Position numbers and translations under genes: made by a program | The notes under the pieces: generated by a model | Database searches by the model: none | What the model saw: only the letters and a program-made list of their open reading frames with translations | Told to the model about the DNA's origin: nothing | In this document: piece by piece, positions 25,151 to 35,256 of the stretch | Layout: every line of letters begins with the position of its first letter | Position numbering within the stretch: position 1 is the first letter of the stretch | From: Variovorax sp. Root318D1 | GTDB taxonomy: Bacteria; Pseudomonadota; Gammaproteobacteria; Burkholderiales; Burkholderiaceae_C | DNA length: 64,000 bases | Assembly (NCBI RefSeq): GCF_001424835.1 | Contig: NZ_LMCQ01000001.1 | Coordinates: 460,753-524,752 of the forward strand | Direction: 5' to 3'

Positions 25151-25887
25151 GCCGCAATCCGCTGCTTTCCACGCACGGTCTTACCGCGGGCTACGGCGAC
25201 TTCCAGGCGCTCTTCGGCATCGACTTCGAGATTCATCGCGGAGAGGTCGTGGCTTTCATCGGCGCCAACGGCGCAGGCAAGTCCACGTTCCTGAAGTGCC
25301 TCATGGGACTGGTGTCGACCCCGCCGGGCACGGTGCGGCTGGACGGTGAACCCATTGCTCGCCGATCGCCGCACGAATCGGTCAAGCTGGGCCTTGCGAT
25401 GGTTCCCGAGGGGCGGCGACTCTTCGCCGGCATGTCGGTCGAAGACAACTTGCTGGTGGCGCGGGACCATGGGCGCCGCCTCCCCGAGAACGGCCGCGCG
25501 TGGACGCTGGAACGCGTGCATGCGCTCTTCCCCGTGCTGCGCGACAAGCGGGACGCGCGGGTGGAGTCGCTCTCTGGCGGGCAGCAGCAGATGGTGTCGA
25601 TCGGCCGGGCGCTCCTGTGCAATCCGCGGCTGCTGCTGTGCGACGAGATCTCGCTCGGCCTCGCGCCGCTGGTCATCCGCGAAATCTATGCGGCGCTGCC
25701 CACCATCACGGCCGAGGGCACCGCCGCCCTGATCGTCGAGCAGGATGTCGGCCTCGCGAAATCGGCCTCATCGCGCCTGTACTGCCTGCTTGAGGGCCGG
25801 GTCACTTTGCACCGCCCTTCGAACGAGGTCAGCCGGGCGGAAATCACGGAAGCCTACTTCGGAACTTCTCACCATGCAGTGGCTTGA
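25147..25887 (+). CDS. ABC transporter ATP-binding protein (LivF-like)
   Basis: A 246-residue ATPase. Walker A is GANGAGKST, the signature is LSGGQQQMVSIGRAL, and Walker B is LLLCDEISLGLAP. The PEGRRLFAGMSVEDNL segment is typical of LivF. The start overlaps the LivG-like stop by 4 bp. It ends 14 bp inside the permease gene. Confidence 0.94.
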   Translation: MSRNPLLSTHGLTAGYGDFQALFGIDFEIHRGEVVAFIGANGAGKSTFLKCLMGLVSTPPGTVRLDGEPIARRSPHESVKLGLAMVPEGRRLFAGMSVEDNLLVARDHGRRLPENGRAWTLERVHALFPVLRDKRDARVESLSGGQQQMVSIGRALLCNPRLLLCDEISLGLAPLVIREIYAALPTITAEGTAALIVEQDVGLAKSASSRLYCLLEGRVTLHRPSNEVSRAEITEAYFGTSHHAVA

Positions 25888-26737
25888 CGCAGCGATACAG
25901 GGCGTGCTCCTGGGAGGCCTCTATGCGCAATACGCGCTGGGGATGTCATTGATGTTCGGTGTGATGCGGATCGTGAACACTGCCCACGGCGATCTCTTGA
26001 TCCTGCTGTCCTTTGCGGCGATTGTCATCGCCACCTACCTGGGTATCGGACCCTACGCGACGATGTTCGTCCTGGTGCCTCTGGCCGCCGTCGCCGGGTA
26101 TGCGCTTCAGCGGCTGGTGTTGAACCGCGCGGTCGGAAGCGACCCGCTGCCTTCGCTGATCGCGACGTTCGGCTTGTCGATCACGATCCAGAACGCGCTG
26201 CTCGCCGGGTTCACGGCCGATGCGCGATCGTTGCCAGGCAACGGGCTGGAGTCGGCGAGCCTGTCCATCGGACCGCTCTTCGTCGGCCTGCTGCCCGTGC
26301 AGATCTTCTGTGCGGCACTGGTGCTGACCGGGGCCATCCACGTGCTGCTGCGCCGCACGCGCTTCGGTCGCGCACTGCGGGCGGCGGCGGCCGATGCCGA
26401 CGCGGCTTCGATGATCGGCGTGAACCCGCGCCACGTTTACGCGGGCGCCACGGCGCTGGCGGTGGGCGTGCTGGGGGTGGCGGCCGTGTTCCATGCCTTG
26501 CGGGTCACCGTCTCGCCCGCCGATGGTCCTGGCCAGCTGATCTACGCTTTCGAGGCGGTCATCATCGGCGGCATGGGGTCGCTCTGGGGCGGGTTCCTCG
26601 GCGCACTGCTGCTCGGCGTCGCGCAAGTAGTCGGCGGACGGATCGATGCGGGCTGGGGCTCGTTGGCCGGCCATCTGGTTTTTCTCGCCGTGTTGGCGGT
26701 CCGGCCCCAGGGCCTTTTTGGTGGAGGCAGCCGATGA
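25874..26737 (+). CDS. ABC transporter permease (LivH-like)
   Basis: A 287-residue inner-membrane permease with about eight hydrophobic segments. The LivH hallmarks are LGGLYAQYALGMSLMFGVMR at the N-terminus, GVNPRHVYAGATALA at the cytoplasmic loop contacting the ATPase, and FEAVIIGGMGSLWGGFLGAL near the end. The start at ATG 25874 overlaps the preceding ATPase gene. Confidence 0.93.
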   Translation: MQWLDAAIQGVLLGGLYAQYALGMSLMFGVMRIVNTAHGDLLILLSFAAIVIATYLGIGPYATMFVLVPLAAVAGYALQRLVLNRAVGSDPLPSLIATFGLSITIQNALLAGFTADARSLPGNGLESASLSIGPLFVGLLPVQIFCAALVLTGAIHVLLRRTRFGRALRAAAADADAASMIGVNPRHVYAGATALAVGVLGVAAVFHALRVTVSPADGPGQLIYAFEAVIIGGMGSLWGGFLGALLLGVAQVVGGRIDAGWGSLAGHLVFLAVLAVRPQGLFGGGSR

Positions 26738-27750
26738 CGCAACCAGTCACCCCGCAGGGCGGACTCGTCTCGCGGCAGACGCGCGGGGGGCGTGCTGCAC
26801 TCGCCATTGCTGCGGTGGCCCTGCTGCTGATGCTTAGCTTGCCCTGGTGGGCCGATTCGGGGGTCACTCGCTCGGTCGTCGAGTTCAGCTGCTATCTGGC
26901 ATTCGCGTCGATGTGGAACCTGCTCGCGGGCTACGGGGGGATGGTCTCCATCGGGCAGCAGGCATTCCTGGGCGTTGCCGCCTACGCGATGTTTGCGCTG
27001 GCCAATCACTTCGGAATCGACCCGTTCGCCGCCGCAGCGCTCTGCCTGCTGGCCCCCGCGCTGCTTGCCGTGCCCACGTACGCGCTGCTGCGCCGTCTGG
27101 AGGGGCCGTATTTCGCGATTGGAACCTGGGTGGTTGCCGAAGTGTGCCGGCTCGCTATATCGAACACGGAATGGCTGGGCAGCAGTTCGGGCATGACGCT
27201 CCGGGCCATGCAGAAGTACACCCTGGAGGAGCGCCAGGTCGGAGTCCTCTGGTTGGCGGCATTGATGCTGGTGTTGACGGTTGGCGGCAGCTATTGGCTG
27301 TTGCGGTCGCGGCACGGGCTGGCGCTCACTGCCATGCGCGATAACGCGGTATCCGCCATGAGCCAGGGCGTCGACGTCGGGCGATTGCGCTTCCTTGTCT
27401 TCCTGGGCGCGGCGGTCGGAACCGGTCTTGTCGGAGCGGTCTACTACCTCAGTGCGCTGCGACTGTCGCCGAACGCCGGCTTCGATCCCAACTGGATCGC
27501 CATCGTGATCTTCATGGTCATGGTCGGCGGCATCGGAACGCTGGAAGGACCGCTGATCGGTGCGGTGCTTTACTTTGCGGCCGATCGCCTGTTCTCGAAC
27601 TACGGTGCCGGCTACATGATCATGCTGGGCCTGCTGACGCTGGTCGTCGCGCTTTATGCCCGAGGCGGACTGTGGGGCGCGACTGGCGGCCGCTGGGCAT
27701 GGCATTGGTTCCCGACGCGGTGGTGGCTTCGGTCTCGCGAAGGCGAATGA
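26734..27750 (+). CDS. ABC transporter permease (LivM-like)
   Basis: A 338-residue membrane protein with about ten hydrophobic segments. LivM signatures include NLLAGYGGMVSIGQQAFLGVAAY and IFMVMVGGIGTLEGPLIGAVLYF. It overlaps the LivH-like gene by 4 bp and completes the five-part importer. Confidence 0.93.
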   Translation: MTQPVTPQGGLVSRQTRGGRAALAIAAVALLLMLSLPWWADSGVTRSVVEFSCYLAFASMWNLLAGYGGMVSIGQQAFLGVAAYAMFALANHFGIDPFAAAALCLLAPALLAVPTYALLRRLEGPYFAIGTWVVAEVCRLAISNTEWLGSSSGMTLRAMQKYTLEERQVGVLWLAALMLVLTVGGSYWLLRSRHGLALTAMRDNAVSAMSQGVDVGRLRFLVFLGAAVGTGLVGAVYYLSALRLSPNAGFDPNWIAIVIFMVMVGGIGTLEGPLIGAVLYFAADRLFSNYGAGYMIMLGLLTLVVALYARGGLWGATGGRWAWHWFPTRWWLRSREGE

Positions 27751-27787
27751 AGGACTACTGCCCCGTCCTCGATTTCTGAGGGTCACC

Positions 27788-28765
27788 ATGCACACTACCC
27801 ATTGGTCAACAAACCGCGTGTTCGCCTGTGAACGCGCCGATGCCTGGAGCAGCATCAACACGCGGTACTTTGGTCGCTTGAGGGTGTCCAGCCTGGATGA
27901 CGAGCCCCTCGATGCGTCCCTCGATACCTACGATGTGGGTGCCCTGCGCATGTTCAGCATCACCGCGCCAGCGCATCATGTGGCGCGCGACAACACTTGC
28001 GGTGAGCTTCCGACGGACGAGTTCTACAAGCTGGTCCTGCAAGTTTCCGGTCGCGGTGTCGTCGAGCAAGAGCACCGGCGCGTGGAGCTTCAACCAGGAG
28101 AGTGGATCCTCTACGATCCCCGCGCACCGTACGCGATCACCAACCGAGAGCGTTGCGCGCTGCTGGTGACTCAGGTGCCGCGCGCACTCCTTTCAGGTCT
28201 GAAGCTTTCCGGGCCCCTCGCCGGGCAGGCGGGCCACGACAACGTGGCGGGCCTGCATGGTGTTTTCGGCACCTACCTGCGTGCGTTGAGCGAGCAATTG
28301 CCCAGCCTGCCCGATGGCGTCGGGCAAGCCATCAGCGAATCGGTGATGGGTCTGCTCGGCTCGACGCTGGCCGAGGCCTTTCGCCGGACCGGTGAGCCGC
28401 TCCCCCTGCCCTCTGTCCTGAAGCTGCGGGCGCAGCAGTACATCCAGGCCCATCTTTGCGAGCCGGACCTGAGTATCCAGGGGGTCGCCGACGCGCTACG
28501 CTGTTCCAGGCGCTATCTGCATAAGGTCTTCGAGACCGACCCGGTCGGCCTCGAGCGGCAGATCTGGAATGCACGGCTCGAGCGCTGCCATAAGGCACTC
28601 ATGCACGAAGCCCACCTGGGTCGATCCGCTGGACAAATCGCCTACGCGTGGGGATTCAAGAGCACTGCCCACTTCTGCCGGCTCTTCAAGCAGCAATACG
28701 GCATGACACCAGGCGAGTGCCAGCGCCTGTCCTTCGATTCGCGCCGCACCGCGCTTCTACAGTAA
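27788..28765 (+). CDS. AraC-family transcriptional regulator
   Basis: A 325-residue regulator with an AraC-binding-like domain (DEFYKLVLQVSGRGVVEQEHRRVELQPGEW split over about 77-110). Two C-terminal HTHs follow (LSIQGVADALRCSRRYLHKVFE and SAGQIAYAWGFKSTAHFCRLFKQQYGMTP). It lies 37 bp after the LivM-like gene on the same strand, so it may be the operon's last gene and its regulator. The start is the ATG at 27788, after a weak site. Confidence 0.9.
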   Translation: MHTTHWSTNRVFACERADAWSSINTRYFGRLRVSSLDDEPLDASLDTYDVGALRMFSITAPAHHVARDNTCGELPTDEFYKLVLQVSGRGVVEQEHRRVELQPGEWILYDPRAPYAITNRERCALLVTQVPRALLSGLKLSGPLAGQAGHDNVAGLHGVFGTYLRALSEQLPSLPDGVGQAISESVMGLLGSTLAEAFRRTGEPLPLPSVLKLRAQQYIQAHLCEPDLSIQGVADALRCSRRYLHKVFETDPVGLERQIWNARLERCHKALMHEAHLGRSAGQIAYAWGFKSTAHFCRLFKQQYGMTPGECQRLSFDSRRTALLQ

Positions 28766-28865
28766 GCGACGCTCTCCGCAGCGCGCCTCGGATCGGACCA
28801 TCGGCCGCGGTTTTCGGATGAGCGACCGGCCCGCCCAACGGGCTCTGGTCGCCACGGCGCCGCCG

Positions 28866-30191
<1,326 letters not shown>

Positions 30192-30464
30192 GGGATTTTT
30201 CTGTGTTGATGCCCCGCATGGAATGACGAATGTCAAAGCGGGAGACCACGTCGATACGCACGCTGTGTGCCGGCAATGCATTTCGATTTCTTGTCGCCGA
30301 TGTGGACGCAATTTGTCGGAAACAGTCGAGATTTCGATGGGAGGGGCAGCCGGCGCGACCCCGTGGACGACAATTTGTGTCTCTTTGTGACAAAACAAAG
30401 CAGTGGGAGGCGCTGCTTCGGTGCCATTGCGAACTCGGGCCACGTCAAGGGGCCCGGAGTGCTC
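30192..30464. other. Intergenic region upstream of the pectate lyase gene
   Basis: This 273-bp stretch is less GC-rich than its surroundings and should hold the leftward pectate lyase promoter. A short palindrome TTTGT-G-ACAAA lies at 30384-30394. No gene or convincing promoter hexamers were identified. Confidence 0.5.
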
Positions 30465-31289
30465 TCAAGTCGCTGTTCGCGCCGGTAGCGCCAGCCGCGG
30501 CCTACCCAGCACTTGAGTCGCCACCCGCGACGCGAACCGCCGCGTCAAGAAGCGCACACCGAAGCACGACAGCTTGTTGAACAGGCCAGGCACAACCGTT
30601 CGCTCGCCGCGCAGCATCGCGCGGATCGCGGCGTGCGCCACAAACTCCGCGCTTTTGGTCGACGCGTTCGCGATCCACGAGTAGTCGCCCCCGCCTGACG
30701 CGGCGTGGAACGCGGTTTCGGTGCCGCCAGGGCAGATGCAGGTCACCGAAAGCGAGGTGCCGCGGTGCTCGTCATGGAGACCCTCGCTGAAGTTGCGGAC
30801 GAACGCCTTCGACGCGGCGTACAGCGCCATGTTCGGCACTGACTGGTACGCGCCGGTCGACGCGATGTTCACCATGTGCGCGGGTCTGGTGCTTGCCTTG
30901 TGCGCGTCGACGAAGCACCGCGCGAGCGCGACGAGCGAGGTCATGTTGAGTTGGACGAGCTCCGCGTCGCGCGCCCAGTCGACCTCGTCGAAGCGGCGGA
31001 AATAGCCGAACCCGGCGTTGTTGATCAGGATGTCGATGGGCCCGCCGGCGGTCGCTGCGTCCCACAGTGCACGCGCAGCATCGGGCTGGCCGAGATCTGC
31101 GGTGACGATCTCGACCTTCACGCCCTTGCAGGTCGCAGCGACCGCGTCGAGTGCGTCGCGGCGCCGCGCCGTCAGCACGAGATCGACGCCGAGCGCCGCG
31201 AGCTCACGCGCGATGGCCGCGCCGATGCCGCTGGATGCGCCGGTCACCAGTGCGCGCTTGCCCACGCTGGCGTTTGTGTGTGTACTCAA
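30465..31289 (-). CDS. Short-chain dehydrogenase/reductase
   Basis: A 274-residue SDR with TGASSGIGAAIAREL, NNAGFGYF, the catalytic MVNIASTGAYQS Ser and the YAASKAFV Tyr/Lys. The C-terminal extension (RFLTRRFASRVATQVLGRPR) is typical of the DltE/YqjQ-like group. It lies 68 bp downstream, in the direction of transcription, of the AcuI-like gene and may be co-transcribed with it. The substrate is unknown. Confidence 0.9.
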   Translation of the reverse strand: MSTHTNASVGKRALVTGASSGIGAAIARELAALGVDLVLTARRRDALDAVAATCKGVKVEIVTADLGQPDAARALWDAATAGGPIDILINNAGFGYFRRFDEVDWARDAELVQLNMTSLVALARCFVDAHKASTRPAHMVNIASTGAYQSVPNMALYAASKAFVRNFSEGLHDEHRGTSLSVTCICPGGTETAFHAASGGGDYSWIANASTKSAEFVAHAAIRAMLRGERTVVPGLFNKLSCFGVRFLTRRFASRVATQVLGRPRLALPARTAT

Positions 31290-31357
31290 ATCATTCTCCT
31301 GGTCGACTTGGCGTTTGCTTTCATGTCTTCCCTAATTCGGAGCAGGCCTCCGCGTAC

Positions 31358-32344
31358 TCATGCGTTGACGTCGACAACGGTGCGGCCCTGGACTTGTCCT
31401 GCGAACATTCGCTCAACGACTGCGGACACCTCGGCAAGGCCAACCACGTGTGTCGTTCGCGCGAGCTTGTCCAGATCCAGGTCCCGCGCCAAACGTGACC
31501 AAGCCTCGATGCGCACCTGTTGCGGTGCATTGACCGAATCGATGCCGGACAGCGTCACGTTGCGCAGGATGAAAGGCAGCACCGAGGCCGGAAGATCCAT
31601 GCCCTGGGCCAGGCCGCAAGCCGTGACCACGCCTCGATACTTCGTCTGTGCCAGCACGTTGGCCAGCGTGTGGCTGCCGACCGAGTCGACGGCGCCGGCC
31701 CACCGTTCGGTGGCTATCGGCGCTCCCCGTTCCGAAAGCGTGCGGCGATCGATGATGTCGGCTGCCCCCAGGCTGCGCAGATAGTCGCTTTCCTCCAGTC
31801 GCCCCGTGGAGGCAACGACCCGGTAACCGAGACCGGACAGGAGGGCGATGGCGATGGAACCAACGCCGCCATTGGCGCCCGTCACGAGAACGTCGCCATG
31901 CTGGGGCGTGAGCCCGCCGTGCTCAAGCGCCAGCACAGACAGCATCGCCGTGTACCCCGCCGTTCCGATGGCCATCGCGTCTTTGGTGGACAGGGCTGCC
32001 GGGAGCTTGACCAGCCACTCACCTTTCACGCGGGCCTGCTGCGCATAGCCACCGTGATGGGTTTGGCTCAAGCCCCAGCCATTGGCGACGACGCGGTCGC
32101 CTGCAGCGATGCCGGGGTAGGAAGAAGTCTTGACCGTGCCGGCGAAGTCGATGCCGGGAATCAACGGGAACCGGCGAATGACCTCCGCGCGGCCGGTGAT
32201 GGCCATCGCGTCCTTGTAGTTCACGGTGGAGTAATCGACGTCGACCACGACGTCCCCGGGCATGAGGTCTTGTTCATTCAGCGAGACCACGCTGGTGGTG
32301 ATCTTGTCACCTGTCTTGCTGGCGAGCAGTGCTTGGAATGTCAT
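31358..32344 (-). CDS. acuI: MDR-family acrylyl-CoA reductase / YhdH-type oxidoreductase
   Basis: A 328-residue zinc-free MDR protein. Family marks are YSTVNYKDAMAITG, FPLIPGIDFAGTV, the NADPH site VTGANGGVGSIA and CGLAQGMDLPASVLPFILRNV. AcuI/YhdH enzymes reduce acrylyl-CoA to propionyl-CoA with NADPH, though other enone substrates are known. The promoter region holds an element shared with the neighbouring TetR gene, which suggests induction by a reactive electrophile. Confidence 0.85.
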   Translation of the reverse strand: MTFQALLASKTGDKITTSVVSLNEQDLMPGDVVVDVDYSTVNYKDAMAITGRAEVIRRFPLIPGIDFAGTVKTSSYPGIAAGDRVVANGWGLSQTHHGGYAQQARVKGEWLVKLPAALSTKDAMAIGTAGYTAMLSVLALEHGGLTPQHGDVLVTGANGGVGSIAIALLSGLGYRVVASTGRLEESDYLRSLGAADIIDRRTLSERGAPIATERWAGAVDSVGSHTLANVLAQTKYRGVVTACGLAQGMDLPASVLPFILRNVTLSGIDSVNAPQQVRIEAWSRLARDLDLDKLARTTHVVGLAEVSAVVERMFAGQVQGRTVVDVNA

Positions 32345-32389
32345 CGTCTTCTTTCAGGTGGAGTGTTGTTGAGAGTCAGTGGTTGATAT

Positions 32390-32412
32390 GTCGCATGATG
32401 CTCGTCATATTC
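32390..32412. promoter_or_regulatory. Candidate TetR operator in front of the acuI-like gene
   Basis: The 23-bp element begins GTCGCATGATG and contains the imperfect palindrome ATGATGCTCGTCAT. It matches the element at the TetR gene start in 18 of 23 positions and lies 46 bp upstream of the acuI-like ATG, in the promoter zone. Confidence 0.55.
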
Positions 32413-32446
32413 TTGAACGAGCAAAAATCGATGGGTGTCAGTGGCC

Positions 32447-33034
32447 TCAGGCAATAGGCAGGTGCTTCAGGGCAGCCTCGCGCAGGCTGTCGGATAGCGC
32501 AGGCTCGTCGACGACGCGGGCCAACAGCAAGGTGCCGACCATGGTGGCGACGGTCACGAGGGCGCGCTCGTGAACACCGGCCTGCCCCCAATCTGGCGAT
32601 TGGCGGGCCACGAGATCGACCATTTCCTTGATGTACCGGGTGGTCACGCGCCGGACTTCGGGTGTTTGGCGCACGGTTTCCGAGCCCAGCGCGACCAGGG
32701 GGCATCCCCGCTCCACCTGCGCCAGGTTTTCTCGCGAGAGATAGGCGTGGAGCATGTAGGTCAAAGCCTGTTCCGGGGGCACGCTGGCAACCGCATCTGC
32801 CACTATGGAGGCCGAATCTGTACAGGCGCGCGCCGCTGCTTCCGCCAGCATGGCCTCGCGCGAGGCGAAGTGGGCGTAGAAGGCGCCATGGGTCAGGCCG
32901 GCCTCCTTCATGATGTCGGCCACTCCCGTTCCCTCGTAGCCGCTGCGGCGGATTGCCCGCGCAGCGACGGACACGATGCGCTCGTGAGAGGCTTCCTTGG
33001 CTGCTGTCCTGACGGTGTGTTTTGCTCGTCGCAT
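32447..33034 (-). CDS. TetR-family transcriptional repressor
   Basis: About 195 residues starting MRRAKHTVRTAAKEASH. The N-terminal HTH (IVSVAARAIRRSGYEGTGVADIMKEAGL then THGAFYAHFASREAML) is that of AcrR/TetR proteins, with a C-terminal ligand domain. Several in-frame upstream starts (33043, 33046, 33052, 33058) overlap a palindrome, so 33034 is preferred but not certain. It is upstream of, and co-directional with, the acuI-like gene and shares its operator, so it probably represses both. Confidence 0.88.
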   Translation of the reverse strand: MRRAKHTVRTAAKEASHERIVSVAARAIRRSGYEGTGVADIMKEAGLTHGAFYAHFASREAMLAEAAARACTDSASIVADAVASVPPEQALTYMLHAYLSRENLAQVERGCPLVALGSETVRQTPEVRRVTTRYIKEMVDLVARQSPDWGQAGVHERALVTVATMVGTLLLARVVDEPALSDSLREAALKHLPIA

Positions 33035-33050
33035 GATGTGCATCATACAC
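33028..33050. promoter_or_regulatory. Candidate TetR auto-operator overlapping the tetR start
   Basis: GTCGCATGATG is followed by the rest of the palindrome ATGATG-TG-CATCAT (33033-33046). It matches the acuI-like element and covers the start region of the TetR gene. A TATGAT-like -10 lies on the complementary strand at 33048-33043, so bound repressor would block its own promoter. Confidence 0.55.
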
Positions 33051-33135
33051 ATTACCAAAAAAATACTTGATGCAATTTGTGAGCGGGACCCCGGACCTAT
33101 CTCACCTTTGACAACACGCGGCTACGGGGCGCCAC

Positions 33136-34218
33136 TCAGGACCATGCGCCGGCTGTCGAGGGCGTGGGGCGCCGCTGCATGTCGGCGCCGGCCTCATGCA
33201 GGTCCCTGGAGTTGCTTCTCAACGCGCGAGGTGTCGCGCCCCAGCAAGACTTCACCGCATGCCAGAAAGAGCTGGGCTCCGCGTAGCCCAGCCGCTCGGC
33301 GATTTCCGGAAGAGGCATGCTTCCCTGCGTCAGCAGAAAAAGCGCTTCATCCATGCGTGCGGCCTCGAGCACCCTGCGAAAGGGCATGCCGGTTTCGCTG
33401 AGCCGGCGCTGCAGCGTGCGCGGCGCAACGCCCAGGCTTTTTGCCACGTCGCCGCATGACACGCGGTGAAAGCCGAGGTTGCCCACCGCGGCCCTGACGG
33501 CCGCCTCGAGCGACTCGGATGAATTCTGCGCGCGGAGCATGCCGTCGGCCTGCGCACGAAGCACCGCCAGCAGCGCGGGATCGGCGCCCTGGAACGGCGT
33601 ATCCAGCGTGGCGTCGTCATAGCACACGCGCACCTGCGCTGCGCCCAAGGTGACGGCGCAGCCGAGCAGGTCGACATAGCGCGGCGCGAGCCGTGCGTCC
33701 GATCCCGTGAGTTCGATGAGGCGCGGTGCCACGTTCCGCGTGCTGCAGCGCTTCCAGAAAGCCAGCAGCCCACCGAACAGCGAATCGATCTGCATCGAGT
33801 GCATGGCGACATGGCAGGGCGTCACGGCATAGCGCAGCTCCAGCCCTCCTTTCACCTTGTGGACGCCAATGCGCCCGCTGTTGCTCACCAGTTGCTGGTA
33901 GCGCTCCATGTGCCACACCGCATCCCGCAGCGACGCGCTGTGCATCATGAGGAGCCCGGCCACGTTCATTGCCTGTAGCGGGAGACTCGTGCCGACCTTC
34001 ACGCCCAGCAACGGATCCGTCGTCAGCCGGGCCGCGCGTTGCCAGAGCCGGCGCGCAAGCACCAGGCCCACCTGGCGTGTCGGCGCCATGCGAGCCGAAC
34101 CGGGGCCCCAAAGCCCCGCGGTGAGGCGTGACGGATCCAGGTCCTGAAGCTCCAGCTGATCGATCACGGCGTCGAGCCACGTCGAGAGGATCGTCATGTG
34201 CGCGGCCATGGCGGGCAA
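33136..34218 (-). CDS. AraC-family regulator of the OruR/ArgR-like (Arabinose_bd) type
   Basis: A 360-residue protein with the Arabinose_bd-type N-terminal domain (PLLGVKVGTSLPLQAMNVAGLLMM, split near 70-93) and a C-terminal AraC HTH (SCGDVAKSLGVAPRTLQRRLS and PLPEIAERLGYAEPSSFWHAVKSCWGATP). The start could also be 34206 or 34197. It diverges from the TauD-type gene across 132 bp and is its likely regulator. Confidence 0.9.
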   Translation of the reverse strand: MPAMAAHMTILSTWLDAVIDQLELQDLDPSRLTAGLWGPGSARMAPTRQVGLVLARRLWQRAARLTTDPLLGVKVGTSLPLQAMNVAGLLMMHSASLRDAVWHMERYQQLVSNSGRIGVHKVKGGLELRYAVTPCHVAMHSMQIDSLFGGLLAFWKRCSTRNVAPRLIELTGSDARLAPRYVDLLGCAVTLGAAQVRVCYDDATLDTPFQGADPALLAVLRAQADGMLRAQNSSESLEAAVRAAVGNLGFHRVSCGDVAKSLGVAPRTLQRRLSETGMPFRRVLEAARMDEALFLLTQGSMPLPEIAERLGYAEPSSFWHAVKSCWGATPRALRSNSRDLHEAGADMQRRPTPSTAGAWS

Positions 34219-34350
34219 GGCTAGAGGGGCGCGTGTCCTGCGTCAATGAGGGTTGGTATCTCAAGACAATTTTCTGTCGCGCCGAAGCAATGACAGTCCT
34301 GCGCGCGCCCCTGAAACTGATACCGCGCAGACAACAACGAAGGAGACAAC

Positions 34351-35238
34351 ATGGCAGTGGAAAACCACTACGAGTACATCCGCGTGCAGCCGCAGCCGCA
34401 CGGCTTCGGCGCCGCCATCACGGGCCTATCGATCGCAGAACCCCTGCCGGCGCCGGTGTTGGGCGAAGTGAAGAAGGCCTGGGCGGCGCATTCGGTCATC
34501 TGCTTTCCGGACCAGCCGCTGACACACTCGCAATTGGAGGCGTTCACGCGCCAGTTTGGCGAGTTCGGCGTCGACCCCTACATCGTCCCGATGGAGGGGC
34601 ATCCGCACATCCTCGAGTTGCGGCGCGAGCCCGATGAGAAGGCGGTCAACTTCGGCGCGCAATGGCATTCCGACTGGAGCTTTCAGGAAGAGCCGCCCGC
34701 CGGCACCATCCTGCACGCCAAGGTGACGCCGCCGGTGGGCGGCGACACGCTCTATGCCGACTGCTACCGTGCCTACGAAGATATGTCGGACACGATGAAG
34801 CGGCTGCTCGATGGCCTGGTCGCGATCCACTCCGCCAGCTTGCCTTACGGCAAGGAAGGCCTGTTCGCCAAGGAAACCGAGGCGCGCACGATGAAGATCG
34901 TGGTGAGCGAAGAGGCCGACAAGACCTGGCCCCATCCGCTGGTTCGCGTTCACCCCGTCACGCGGCGCAGGGCGCTGTATGTGAGCCCCGTCTACACGCT
35001 GGGCATCGAGGGCATGACGCGCGGCGAGTCGGCTGCCATGCTGGCCTACCTCTACCAGCATATGGTGCGCGATGAATACGTATATCGGCATCGCTGGTCG
35101 CCCGACATGCTCACCCTCTGGGACAACCGCTGCACGGTGCACAACGCCGACGGCGGCTATGACGGGCACTTGCGTGTCATGCACCGGACCACCATCGCCG
35201 GCGAACGCCCGATCGGCGTTTCGGCGGCCTCTGCGTAG
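34351..35238 (+). CDS. TauD/TfdA-family Fe(II)/2-oxoglutarate dioxygenase
   Basis: A 295-residue oxygenase. The iron ligands are H106 and D108 (WHSDWSF) with distal H264 (CTVHNA), and the 2-oxoglutarate Arg is in LRVMHRTT near 275-279. It keeps the SHPV-like PHPLVRVHPVT segment. AAGGAGAC precedes the ATG. It forms an operon with the FAD-dependent desaturase 18 bp downstream. The substrate is unknown; taurine is not implied by the context. Confidence 0.92.
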   Translation: MAVENHYEYIRVQPQPHGFGAAITGLSIAEPLPAPVLGEVKKAWAAHSVICFPDQPLTHSQLEAFTRQFGEFGVDPYIVPMEGHPHILELRREPDEKAVNFGAQWHSDWSFQEEPPAGTILHAKVTPPVGGDTLYADCYRAYEDMSDTMKRLLDGLVAIHSASLPYGKEGLFAKETEARTMKIVVSEEADKTWPHPLVRVHPVTRRRALYVSPVYTLGIEGMTRGESAAMLAYLYQHMVRDEYVYRHRWSPDMLTLWDNRCTVHNADGGYDGHLRVMHRTTIAGERPIGVSAASA

Positions 35239-35256
35239 CTTTGACCTGGATAAAAA

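Noticed and set aside
30384..30394. TTTGT-G-ACAAA as an operator of the pectate lyase gene
   Set aside because: Short arms in an AT-richer stretch and far from a recognisable promoter; kept only as a note in the gap entry.
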